NCBI GenBank assembly: GCA_945878385.1
Contig: CAMCTE010000126.1
Span: forward strand, 1 to 8,102
DNA: 8,102 nt
Direction: 5' to 3'
From: Azohydromonas lata NBRC 102462
GTDB lineage: Bacteria > Pseudomonadota > Gammaproteobacteria > Burkholderiales > Burkholderiaceae_C
Shown: piece after piece, positions 1-6,841 of the stretch
How the letters are laid out: each line of letters begins with the position of its first letter
Numbering within the stretch: position 1 is the first letter of the stretch
Notes under the pieces: model-generated
Seen by the model: only the letters and a program-made list of their open reading frames with translations
Database searches by the model: none
Told to the model about the DNA's origin: nothing
Position numbers and translations under genes: made by a program

Positions 1-3000
1 AGTTGGAAGATCGCAAAGACGAGCGCGATGGCCGTCAGCGCCTTTTCACCACCGGACAGCAAGTGGATGGTGCTGTTCTTCTTGCCCGGAGGCTGTGCCA
101 TCACCTGGACACCGGCGTCCAGAATCTCGTCGCCGGTCATCACCAGGCGCGCCTGACCGCCGCCAAACAAGGACGGGAACATGCGCCCAAAGTGCTCGTT
201 GACCTGGCGGAAGGTTTCGCCCAACAGGTCGCGGGTTTCCAGATCGATCTTGCGGATGGCATCTTCCAGGGTGGTGATGGCCTCCATGAGGTCGGCGTTC
301 TGCGCATCGAGGAAGGTCTTGCGCTCGCGTGCACTCGAGAGCTCATCGAGCGCCGCCAGATTGACCGCACCCAGGCCGTTGATTTCGCGGTTGATGCGGT
401 CGATTTCACCCTGCAGACCCCAAAGCTTGACCCCACCCTCGTCAATGCCCGCAGCCAGCGTCTGCAGGTCCACTTCTGCGGCCTGGAGTTGCTCCAGGTA
501 CTGCGCGCCACCCAGGGCGGCCGCCTGCTCTTCGAGTTGAAGCTGCGTGATGCGCTCGCGCAGGGGTTGCAGGTTGCGCTCGATGCCCAGGCGCTGCTCA
601 TCGGCCTGGCGCAGTTGCGCGCTCAATGCGTCGTATCGCTGCCGGACGGCCGCCAGGGCTTGTTCGCGTTGCACGCGTTCAGCCAGTGCAGCCTGCAAGC
701 CCGTCTGGGCCGATGCGTCGTCCAGTTCCTGCATCTCCGCCTGCGCTGCCTGAAATGAGGCCGCGTTCGCCTGGATTTGCTGGTCGGCGGTCTCGATCAG
801 CCGCTGCAGTTCCTGGCCTCGGGCCTGCAGGGCGCGACCGGCGAACTGCGCCTCCTGGGCCTGTCGCTCCAGCGTGCGCTGTTGTTCTCGAGCCTGGGCC
901 AGTTGCCGCTCCTTTTCGATCACCACCTCATCCAGTTCGGCGTGAAGCTCCTGCTCCTGCGCCAGTTGCAGGTCAAGCTCCTCGAACCGGGCTTCGCCGG
1001 TCGCGCGCCGCTCCTGAAGCGCCTCTGTCTGCGCCTCGATTTCGGCGAGCTCACCTTCGAGTTGATCGGCTCGCTCCTGCGCGGCTTGATTCTGTTGGCT
1101 GAGCTGCAGCCACTGCACCTCAATCTGATGGGCGCGGGACTGCGTGGCGGCTGCTTCTTGGCGCAACTGCGCTGCACGCAAGTTCGCCTCAGTGTGCGCC
1201 GCCTCCGCACGAACCAGGGCCGAGCGGGCATCATCGGACAGCAGGGCCTGCGCGCGCAGCTCGGTCTGCAGGTTTTCAATTTCCTGGGCCCGGGCCAGAA
1301 GGCCCGACTGCTCGGTGTCCGGCGCGTAGAACGCCACCGCTTCCGCGCTGACACTGTGGCCCTCGCGGGTGATGAGGATCTCGCCGTGCGCCAGCCGGCT
1401 GCGCTGCGCCAGGGCGTCGTCGAGGGAAGCCGCGGTGTAGACACCCTGCAGCCAATCCTGCAGCAAGTGGCGCAGGCGGTCGTGGCCGTCGGTGCGGACC
1501 AAGGCCATCAATGGTTGCCCCGGCAAGTTGGCAGTGACAGACGCCGACCCCACAGGTGCAGCCGCATCGCCCGATGCGCTGTAGAAGGCCAGCCTGGCCG
1601 GCGGAGGATCGGCGATGAGTGCCTTGAGCGTGTCCAACCGCCCGACTTCGAGCGCATTCAGGCGTTCGCGCAGTGCCGCCTCCAGCGCGCTTTCCCAGCC
1701 GGTTTCGATGTGCAGGCGTGTCCAAAGACCAGTCATCGAGGCCAGCCCATGACGCTCCAACCAGGGCTTGAGCTTGCCCTCGGTCTGCACCTTGTCCTGC
1801 AGGGCCCTCAAGGCTTCCAAGCGTGCATTGAGCGACGCCTGACGGGCGCTTTGCGCATTGGCGTCTTCCTGCGAAGCGCGACGGGTTTCGTCGATTTCAG
1901 GCAAACGGTCGGTGATTTCGGTCAAGCGTGCAGCGGCCTCCTCGGCCGCGCGTTGCGCATCCTGCCGCTCCAGCCCAAGGGCCTGCAGTTTGGCTGAATC
2001 TGGGGCGTTCAGGCCCTTGCGTTCGCCGCTGAGCCGGTCGCGTCGGGTCTGCAGGCCCCGCAGTTGCTCGTCGACGCCACGGCTTTCGGCGGCCAGGAGT
2101 TGAATTTGCTGCTGTACGTCGGCCCCGCGCTGACGCTGCTCGTTGGCACGCTGCTGCGCGGCGCGCACCGCATCTTGCGCATCGGGCAACAACAACGCCT
2201 GCTCTTCCACCTGAGCGGCCAGGATTGCGGCCTGTTCGGCTGCGGCTTCCTGCTGCACGACCAAGTCATCAAGCTCGGTGCGCGCCTGCTGTTGGCGTTC
2301 AGCCCACTGCGCATCTTGCGCACGAAGCTCGGCCAGTCGGGCCTGCACGCGATCCCGACCCTCGACCACATAGCGGATGCGCTCTTCGAGACGGCTGACG
2401 GCCAGGGAGGCCTCGCCCAACGCACCCTGGGCCTCATGCAGCTCATCACTGGCCGCGTAGTGGTCTTGGCGGACCGTTTCCAACGAGGCTTCGACTTCGC
2501 GCAGTTCGGCCATTCGCGCTTCGAGGTCGTTGACCGCTTGGCGCACGGAAGCCTTCACGCGCTCTTCCTCCTGGGACGCATCGCGGTGTTTGAGGAACCA
2601 CAACTGGTGCAGCTTGAGCGATCCCTGTTCCTGCAGGGACCGGTACTGCGCGGCCACCTCGGCCTGGCGCTCGAGTTTTTCCAGATTGGAGTTGAGTTCG
2701 CGCAGGATGTCTTCCACTCGCGTGAGGTTTTCGCGGGTGTCTTTCAGGCGGTTCTCGGTTTCCCGGCGGCGCTCCTTGTACTTGGACACGCCGGCGGCTT
2801 CCTCCAGGAACAGGCGCAGTTCTTCAGGCTTGCTCTCGATGATGCGGCTGATGGTGCCCTGGCCAATGATGGCGTAGGCGCGCGGGCCCAGGCCCGTGCC
2901 CAGGAATACATCCTGCACATCGCGCCGGCGCACGACTTGGTTGTTGATGTAGTAGCTGCTGTTGCCGTCACGGGTAAGCACGCGCTTGACGGCAATTTCG

Positions 3001-3296
3001 CTGAACTGGTTCCACTGACCACCGGCGCGGGCCAGCGCGTTGTCAAACACCAATTCGACGCTGGCACGGCTGGCGGGCTTGCGGCTGGTGGTGCCATTGA
3101 AGATGACATCCTGCATGGACTCGCCACGCAACTCAGAGGCCTTGCTCTCACCCAACACCCAGCGCACGGCGTCCATGATGTTGGACTTGCCGCAGCCGTT
3201 GGGGCCCACCACACCCACCAGTTGCCCCGGCAGTTCAAAGGTGGTGGGGTCGGCAAAGGACTTGAATCCGGCCAGCTTGATGGAACGCAGCCTCAT
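1..3296 (-). CDS. smc: Chromosome segregation/condensation ATPase SMC, C-terminus cut by window edge
   Basis: Encodes the bacterial SMC protein, the long coiled-coil ATPase that, with ScpA and ScpB, forms the condensin-like complex that organises and segregates the chromosome. The start is ATG at 3296, giving MRLRSIKLAGFKSF, the standard SMC N-terminus. The Walker A loop GPNGCGKS is at residues 31-38. A first coiled-coil arm rich in Glu, Gln, Arg and Ala runs from about 165 to 510. A globular hinge at about 515-665 contains MTGLWTRLHIETGWE at 521 onward. The returning coiled coil follows, and the ABC signature LSGGEK begins at residue 1080. Codon positions agree at 3296, 2438, 1736, 734 and 59, so I see no frameshift. 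About 1098 residues are visible; bacterial SMCs are usually near 1170-1190, so roughly 75-90 residues including Walker B and the D-loop lie beyond the edge. The gene is divergent from the queF-dap cluster. Identification is firm. Confidence 0.97.
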   Translation of the reverse strand, partial: MRLRSIKLAGFKSFADPTTFELPGQLVGVVGPNGCGKSNIMDAVRWVLGESKASELRGESMQDVIFNGTTSRKPASRASVELVFDNALARAGGQWNQFSEIAVKRVLTRDGNSSYYINNQVVRRRDVQDVFLGTGLGPRAYAIIGQGTISRIIESKPEELRLFLEEAAGVSKYKERRRETENRLKDTRENLTRVEDILRELNSNLEKLERQAEVAAQYRSLQEQGSLKLHQLWFLKHRDASQEEERVKASVRQAVNDLEARMAELREVEASLETVRQDHYAASDELHEAQGALGEASLAVSRLEERIRYVVEGRDRVQARLAELRAQDAQWAERQQQARTELDDLVVQQEAAAEQAAILAAQVEEQALLLPDAQDAVRAAQQRANEQRQRGADVQQQIQLLAAESRGVDEQLRGLQTRRDRLSGERKGLNAPDSAKLQALGLERQDAQRAAEEAAARLTEITDRLPEIDETRRASQEDANAQSARQASLNARLEALRALQDKVQTEGKLKPWLERHGLASMTGLWTRLHIETGWESALEAALRERLNALEVGRLDTLKALIADPPPARLAFYSASGDAAAPVGSASVTANLPGQPLMALVRTDGHDRLRHLLQDWLQGVYTAASLDDALAQRSRLAHGEILITREGHSVSAEAVAFYAPDTEQSGLLARAQEIENLQTELRAQALLSDDARSALVRAEAAHTEANLRAAQLRQEAAATQSRAHQIEVQWLQLSQQNQAAQERADQLEGELAEIEAQTEALQERRATGEARFEELDLQLAQEQELHAELDEVVIEKERQLAQAREQQRTLERQAQEAQFAGRALQARGQELQRLIETADQQIQANAASFQAAQAEMQELDDASAQTGLQAALAERVQREQALAAVRQRYDALSAQLRQADEQRLGIERNLQPLRERITQLQLEEQAAALGGAQYLEQLQAAEVDLQTLAAGIDEGGVKLWGLQGEIDRINREINGLGAVNLAALDELSSARERKTFLDAQNADLMEAITTLEDAIRKIDLETRDLLGETFRQVNEHFGRMFPSLFGGGQARLVMTGDEILDAGVQVMAQPPGKKNSTIHLLSGGEKALTAIALVFAIFQ

Positions 3297-3300
3297 GGGG

Positions 3301-3305
3301 CTCCC
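3301..3305 (-). promoter_or_regulatory. Candidate ribosome binding site of smc
   Basis: On the minus strand GGGAG lies four bases before the smc ATG at 3296. It is a partial Shine-Dalgarno match with short spacing. It supports the chosen start, which the protein N-terminus already fixes. Confidence 0.4.
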
Positions 3306-3314
3306 GATCGCCGC

Positions 3315-3331
3315 TGCGGCGCAATGCCGCA
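3315..3331. repeat. Short inverted repeat in the smc leader
   Basis: TGCGGC and GCCGCA form a perfect six-base-pair stem around the five-base loop GCAAT. It would sit in the 5' leader of smc mRNA, about 19 bases before the start codon. There is no T-run on either side, so it does not look like an intrinsic terminator. It may be a regulatory hairpin or chance in GC-rich DNA. Confidence 0.35.
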
Positions 3332-3343
3332 AGTGCTTGATTT

Positions 3344-3355
3344 ATTTGGACAAAT
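3344..3355. repeat. Small dyad, ATTTG-GA-CAAAT, possible operator
   Basis: Five-base arms ATTTG and CAAAT flank a two-base centre inside the AT-rich middle of the divergent gap. Position and symmetry would suit a dimeric regulator, but short dyads arise easily in AT-rich DNA and no regulator gene is adjacent. Treat as a weak candidate. Confidence 0.2.
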
Positions 3356-3387
3356 TCCCGACCAAACAGGGTCAGATCAACCAAGGA

Positions 3388-3396
3388 TGATAACAT
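3388..3396 (+). promoter_or_regulatory. Candidate extended -10 element for queF
   Basis: TGATAACAT fits the extended -10 form TGn followed by a hexamer matching TATAAT at four of six positions. No good -35 hexamer is visible 16-18 bases upstream. Transcription from this element would begin about seven bases downstream, at or next to the queF ATG, implying a leaderless message. The assignment is speculative. Confidence 0.25.
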
Positions 3397-3402
3397 TTAC
3401 CC

Positions 3403-3867
3403 ATGGCTAAAACCCCCGTGAGAACCCAGCGCGCCAAGCCCGCGACGCCCCCCAGTGCACCCAGCAAACAACTGGACGCTTTTCCAAACCCGGCGCCCGA
3501 GCGCGACTATGTCATCCAGTTCCAGGTGCCGGAGTTCACCTGTTTCTGCCCTTTGACCGGACAGCCAGACTTCGCCCACTTCACCATCGACATGATTGCC
3601 GACCGGTGGTGCGTGGAACTCAAGAGCCTGAAGATGTACATGTGGTCCTACCGCAATGAGGGCGCGTTCCACGAAAAGGTCACCAACACCATCCTGTCGG
3701 ACATCGTAAAGGTGGCCGACCCCCGCTTCATCCGCATCACGGCCAAGTGGTATGTGCGCGGCGGCATCTATACGAATGTCGTGGCCGAGCACCGCAAGAA
3801 GGGTTGGAAGCCCCAGCCCCGCGTGGATCTGCCCTCGTTCGAGCAGGCCACTGGCCTGGCCGGCTGA
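3403..3867 (+). CDS. queF: NADPH-dependent 7-cyano-7-deazaguanine (preQ0) reductase QueF, short type
   Basis: QueF reduces the nitrile of preQ0 to the primary amine of preQ1 using NADPH, a cytosolic step in making the queuosine wobble base of tRNAs. The protein is 154 residues, the size of the single-domain (YkvM-like) subfamily rather than the longer two-domain enzyme. Visible signatures are CPLTGQPDF at 49-57, with catalytic Cys49 and Asp56; the QueF motif ELKSLKMY at 72-79; and HE at 90-91, the substrate-binding glutamate. Residues 1-30 are a Pro/Ala/Lys-rich extension of no clear role. ATG at 3403 is the first start after an in-frame TAA at 3391. AAGGA at 3383-3387 is the only ribosome-site-like sequence, with an unusually long 15-base spacing. 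queF is first in the rightward gene set; dapC begins 14 bases after its stop. Identification is firm. Confidence 0.96.
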   Translation: MAKTPVRTQRAKPATPPSAPSKQLDAFPNPAPERDYVIQFQVPEFTCFCPLTGQPDFAHFTIDMIADRWCVELKSLKMYMWSYRNEGAFHEKVTNTILSDIVKVADPRFIRITAKWYVRGGIYTNVVAEHRKKGWKPQPRVDLPSFEQATGLAG

Positions 3868-3881
3868 TCAGCGCAGCGATC

Positions 3882-5081
3882 ATGAACCCGCTGCTGCAAA
3901 GCTTGCAGCCCTACCCCTTCGAGCGCCTGCGGGCCTTGACGCAATCCGTCACGCCCAGTGCGGCCCACAGGGCCATCAGCCTGGGCATCGGCGAGCCCAA
4001 GCACCCCACGCCACCGCTGATCGAAGACGCACTGATGGGCGCCCTGAGTGGCCTGTCGGCCTACCCGGCCACTGCAGGCGATCCCGCGCTGCGCGAGGCC
4101 CTGGCGGCCTGGGTGCAGCGGCGGTACGGCGTGTCGCTGAACCCGGGCACCCAGGTGCTGCCGGTCAATGGTTCGAGGGAGGCCTTGTTCGCCTTGGCCC
4201 AAACCGTCGTCGACCCCACTCGCGCAGGCGCCACGGTGGTGTGTCCCAACCCGTTCTATCAAATCTACGAAGGAGCCGCCCTTTTGGCCGGTGCGCAGAC
4301 CGCCTTCGCCAACAGCGATGCGTCGCGCAACTTCGCGGCCGATTGGTCTCAGATCGACGACTCCACCTGGGCGCGCACCCAACTGCTGTATGTCTGTTCG
4401 CCCGGCAACCCCACAGGCGCGGTGATGCCCTTGGCCGAGTGGGAACGGCTGTTTGAACTCAGCGACCGTCACGGCTTTGTCATCGCCAGCGATGAGTGCT
4501 ACTCGGAAATCTACTTCCGCGACCAAGCGCCCCTGGGTTCGCTGGAAGCCGCACAACGCCTGGGACGCGGTGACTTCCGCCGGCTCCTTGCGTTCACCAG
4601 CTTGAGCAAGCGCAGCAATGTGCCTGGCATGCGCTCGGGTTTCGTGGCCGGAGACGCACAGATCGTCAAGCAGTTTTTGCTTTACCGCACCTACCACGGC
4701 AGTGCCATGAGCCCCACGGTGCAGCGCGCCAGCATTGCGGCCTGGAACGACGAAGCGCATGTGCAGGCCAACCGGGCCCTGTACAAGCGCAAGTTCGAAC
4801 AGGTGACGCCTGTTCTGGCCGAGGTGCTGGAGGTGGCCCTGCCCGACGCCGGCTTCTACCTGTGGGCGGCCGTACCCGGTGGCGATGATGTTGACTACGC
4901 GCTGAAACTGCTCGCTCAATACAATGTGGCGGTGTTGCCGGGCAGCCTGCTGGCCCGCACCGCCCATGGCGCCAACCCCGGCGCGGGCCGCATTCGCATG
5001 GCCCTGGTGGCCGGCGTTGAGGAGTGCCTCGAAGCCGCCCACCGCATTCACCAATTCACCAAGGACTACCGCCCATCATGA
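3882..5081 (+). CDS. dapC: Succinyldiaminopimelate aminotransferase DapC (PLP-dependent, class I/II fold)
   Basis: DapC transfers an amino group, normally from glutamate, to N-succinyl-2-amino-6-ketopimelate to give N-succinyl-LL-diaminopimelate, in the lysine/meso-DAP succinylase pathway. The 399-residue protein has the fold type I aminotransferase landmarks: SLGIGEPKHPTPP near 33-45, YPATAG at 61-66, SPGNPTG at 173-179 (Asn176 contacts PLP), SDECY at 203-207 (Asp204 and Tyr207), SLSKRSNVPGMRSGF with the PLP lysine Lys243, and RIRMAL with Arg372, the usual substrate-carboxylate arginine. I chose ATG at 3882 because MNPLLQSLQPYPFERL matches the usual DapC N-terminus; a longer reading from 3747 would overlap queF. 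The start has no clear ribosome site, so translation may follow on from queF. The stop overlaps the dapD start as ATGA. The dapD neighbour supports DapC over a generic aminotransferase. Confidence 0.94.
   Translation: MNPLLQSLQPYPFERLRALTQSVTPSAAHRAISLGIGEPKHPTPPLIEDALMGALSGLSAYPATAGDPALREALAAWVQRRYGVSLNPGTQVLPVNGSREALFALAQTVVDPTRAGATVVCPNPFYQIYEGAALLAGAQTAFANSDASRNFAADWSQIDDSTWARTQLLYVCSPGNPTGAVMPLAEWERLFELSDRHGFVIASDECYSEIYFRDQAPLGSLEAAQRLGRGDFRRLLAFTSLSKRSNVPGMRSGFVAGDAQIVKQFLLYRTYHGSAMSPTVQRASIAAWNDEAHVQANRALYKRKFEQVTPVLAEVLEVALPDAGFYLWAAVPGGDDVDYALKLLAQYNVAVLPGSLLARTAHGANPGAGRIRMALVAGVEECLEAAHRIHQFTKDYRPS
5061..5065 (+). promoter_or_regulatory. Candidate ribosome binding site of dapD
   Basis: AAGGA inside the end of dapC lies 12 bases before the dapD ATG at 5078. 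The match is good and the spacing slightly long; it supports a coupled start at the ATGA overlap. Confidence 0.4.
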
Positions 5082-5902
5082 GCACCGCCCAGTTGCAAGC
5101 CATCGTCGACACCGCCTGGGAGGCGCGCGCCCAGATCACAGCCATCAATGCGCCAGAGGTGCGCGAGGCGGTGGAGCATGTGATCGCTGATCTGAACAAG
5201 GGCCGTATCCGCGTGGCCGAGCGCCAGGGCGTCGGCCAGTGGCAGGTCAACCAGTGGGTGAAGAAGGCGGTGCTGCTGAGCTTCCGCCTGAACGACAACC
5301 AGGTGATGCGCGCAGGCGATCTGGGCTTCTTCGACAAGGTCAAGACCAAGTTCGCCCATTTGGACGAGGCCCAGATGCGCGAGACTGGCGTGCGCGTGGT
5401 GCCGCCGGCCGTGGCCCGCCGGGGTTCGTACATCGCCAAGAACGTGGTGCTGATGCCCAGCTACGTCAACATCGGTGCGTATGTGGATGAGGGCACGATG
5501 GTCGACACCTGGGCCACCGTGGGTTCCTGCGCACAGATCGGCAAGAACGTGCACCTCTCCGGTGGCGTGGGCATCGGCGGCGTGCTGGAGCCCCTGCAGG
5601 CCAACCCCACCATCATCGAGGACAACTGCTTCATCGGCGCGCGTTCTGAGGTGGTGGAAGGCGTGATCGTCGAGGAGAACTCGGTGATCTCCATGGGCGT
5701 CTACATCGGCCAGAGCACCAAGATCTATGACCGTGCCACGGGCGAGGTGACCTACGGCCGCGTACCGGCGGGCTCGGTGGTGGTCAGCGGCAATCTGCCC
5801 AGCGCAGACGGCAAGTACAGCCTTTACTGTGCGGTGATCGTGAAGAAGGTGGACGCGCAGACCCGCGCCAAGACCAGCATCAACGAACTGCTGCGAGCCT
5901 GA
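5078..5902 (+). CDS. dapD: 2,3,4,5-tetrahydropyridine-2,6-dicarboxylate N-succinyltransferase DapD
   Basis: DapD transfers succinyl from succinyl-CoA to tetrahydrodipicolinate, opening the ring and giving N-succinyl-2-amino-6-ketopimelate, the substrate of DapC encoded just upstream. The protein is 274 residues, the usual length for proteobacterial DapD. An alpha-helical N-terminal domain (about 1-105) contains WQVNQWVKKAVLLSFRLND near 55-73. A left-handed beta-helix of hexapeptide repeats follows at about 107-235, with recognisable turns VVPPAVARRGSYIA, MVDTWATVGSCAQIG, HLSGGVGIGGVLEP and IEDNCFIGARSEVVEG. The C-terminal segment carries GKYSLYCAVIVKKVD. DapD enzymes of this type work as trimers. 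ATG at 5078 overlaps the dapC stop by four bases; earlier in-frame starts would run into dapC and lengthen the protein beyond family size. Its TGA is followed at once, in the same frame, by the prmB start. Identification is firm. Confidence 0.97.
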   Translation: MSTAQLQAIVDTAWEARAQITAINAPEVREAVEHVIADLNKGRIRVAERQGVGQWQVNQWVKKAVLLSFRLNDNQVMRAGDLGFFDKVKTKFAHLDEAQMRETGVRVVPPAVARRGSYIAKNVVLMPSYVNIGAYVDEGTMVDTWATVGSCAQIGKNVHLSGGVGIGGVLEPLQANPTIIEDNCFIGARSEVVEGVIVEENSVISMGVYIGQSTKIYDRATGEVTYGRVPAGSVVVSGNLPSADGKYSLYCAVIVKKVDAQTRAKTSINELLRA

Positions 5903-6841
5903 TTGAAGCTCATCGCGCTCATCGAAGCCGAAGCCGCCCGACTCCAGCAGTCGGGCGTTTCGTTTGGACACGGCACCACGAACGCGTTTGACGAGGCGGT
6001 GTGGCTGGCGCTGTGGTCTCTGGGCTTGCCCTTGGACGACCTCGAGGGTGTGGCCCAAAGGCATCTCAGCGACCAAGAACAGAGGCAACTGCAGGCCCTG
6101 ATCGACCGGCGCATTCACGAGCGCCTACCCGCGGCTTACCTGACCCGCGAGGCCTGGCTGCAGGGCGTGCCCTTCCATGTGGACGAGCGTTGCATCGTGC
6201 CGCGCTCGCTGATTGCCGAGCACCTGGCCGACGGCGACCTGGACGACCTGCTGGGGCGCGAGCCCACGCGCGTGCTGGACTTGTGTACCGGCAACGGCAG
6301 CCTGGCCGTGCTGTGCGCGATGGCCTGGCCACAAGCCCAGGTGGATGGTGCCGACCTGAGCGCCGAGGCGTTGGCCGTGGCGGCCATCAACCGCGAACGC
6401 CACGGACTGCAGGACCGGCTCGAACTGCTGCAAGGCGATGGACTGGCTGCAGTGCACAACCGCGTCTACGACCTGATCGTGTGCAACCCGCCGTATGTGA
6501 ACGCGCAGTCGATGCAGGCCCTGCCGCGCGAGTACCAGGCCGAGCCGGCACTGGCGCTGGACGGTGGCGCCGATGGGATGGATTTCATTCGCCCCTTCTT
6601 GAGCCGGGCCGCGCGCCATCTGGCCCCCAGCGGCTGGCTGGTGCTTGAAATTGGCCACGAGCGGCCGCACTTCGAGGCGGCCTTTGGCGGGCCCGCGGGG
6701 TTGGAGCCCATTTGGCTGCCCAACTCGTCCGGCGTTGATGCGGTGTTGGCCCTCCCAGCCGAGGCCTTGGTGGCTTGGTCGGCGCAGACGGGTACGCCCA
6801 AGGGCGGCGCACCGTTGAACGCATCGGGCGTCTCCTCATGA
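5903..6841 (+). CDS. prmB: Ribosomal protein L3 N5-glutamine methyltransferase PrmB, TTG start
   Basis: PrmB uses S-adenosylmethionine to methylate a glutamine side chain of ribosomal protein L3 (Gln150 in E. coli), aiding 50S assembly. The reading is 312 residues. The N-terminal helical domain includes FGHGTTNAFDEAVWL (21-35), typical of PrmB rather than the release-factor enzyme PrmC. The segment YLTREAWLQGVPFHVDER (79-96) and VPRSLIAE follow. SAM motif I is VLDLCTGNGSLAV (124-136), an acidic loop is GADLS (149-153), and the glutamine-binding catalytic motif NPPY is at 195-198. LVLEIGHE lies at 246-253. I set the start at TTG 5903: no in-frame ATG precedes residue 140, and MKLIALIEAEAARL aligns with how PrmB usually begins. 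No ribosome site is evident, so translation probably depends on ribosomes finishing dapD. About 22 residues at the end (291-312) look like a nonconserved, low-complexity tail. The stop overlaps the next start as ATGA. Confidence 0.93.
   Translation: MKLIALIEAEAARLQQSGVSFGHGTTNAFDEAVWLALWSLGLPLDDLEGVAQRHLSDQEQRQLQALIDRRIHERLPAAYLTREAWLQGVPFHVDERCIVPRSLIAEHLADGDLDDLLGREPTRVLDLCTGNGSLAVLCAMAWPQAQVDGADLSAEALAVAAINRERHGLQDRLELLQGDGLAAVHNRVYDLIVCNPPYVNAQSMQALPREYQAEPALALDGGADGMDFIRPFLSRAARHLAPSGWLVLEIGHERPHFEAAFGGPAGLEPIWLPNSSGVDAVLALPAEALVAWSAQTGTPKGGAPLNASGVSS

Larger units (their letters stand above)
3297..3402. promoter_or_regulatory. Divergent intergenic region between smc and queF
   Basis: This 106-base gap separates two head-to-head genes, so it must carry start signals for both unless one is transcribed from inside the other. 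The part nearest smc is GC-rich and holds a short hairpin; the middle (about 3337-3357) is clearly AT-rich compared with the flanking genes. I could not find a convincing sigma-70 pair on either strand. On the minus strand a weak candidate is TTGGTC (3365-3360) with TAAATC fifteen bases downstream. On the plus strand an extended -10-like element lies just before queF. Having promoters here is inferred from gene orientation; the exact elements are uncertain. I see no preQ1 riboswitch fold upstream of queF. Confidence 0.6.

Noticed and set aside
1..3296. Possible frameshift or break in smc
   Set aside because: The same frame holds at the start codon, Walker A, hinge, second coiled coil and LSGGEK signature, and the distance between the first and last motifs fits an intact SMC.
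3297..3402. preQ1 riboswitch upstream of queF
   Set aside because: The gene context invites it, but I see no compact hairpin with the A-rich tail of the class I aptamer, nor any larger fold resembling the other classes.
777..3410. Long plus-strand open frames opposite smc (777-1997 and 2064-3410, over 400 codons each)
   Set aside because: They lie antisense to a clearly conserved SMC frame in GC-rich DNA, where the opposite strand is often open by composition. Their translations show no recognisable domain, and the second runs into the queF start.
3387..3410. Seven-codon reading frame from ATG 3387 overlapping the queF start
   Set aside because: It has no ribosome site at proper spacing and no sign of attenuator-type codon runs; probably chance.
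3747..3881. Longer upstream start for the dapC frame
   Set aside because: It would overlap queF by over 100 bases and add 45 Arg-rich residues unlike any DapC; the ATG at 3882 matches the usual N-terminus.
3865..3882. TGATC/GATCA inverted repeat between queF and dapC
   Set aside because: A five-base stem with an eight-base loop and no T-run is too weak for a terminator, and the tight spacing argues for continuous transcription.
5024..5077. Longer upstream start for the dapD frame
   Set aside because: It would overlap dapC by more than 50 bases and add residues before MSTAQLQAIV; the 274-residue form from 5078 has the exact family length.
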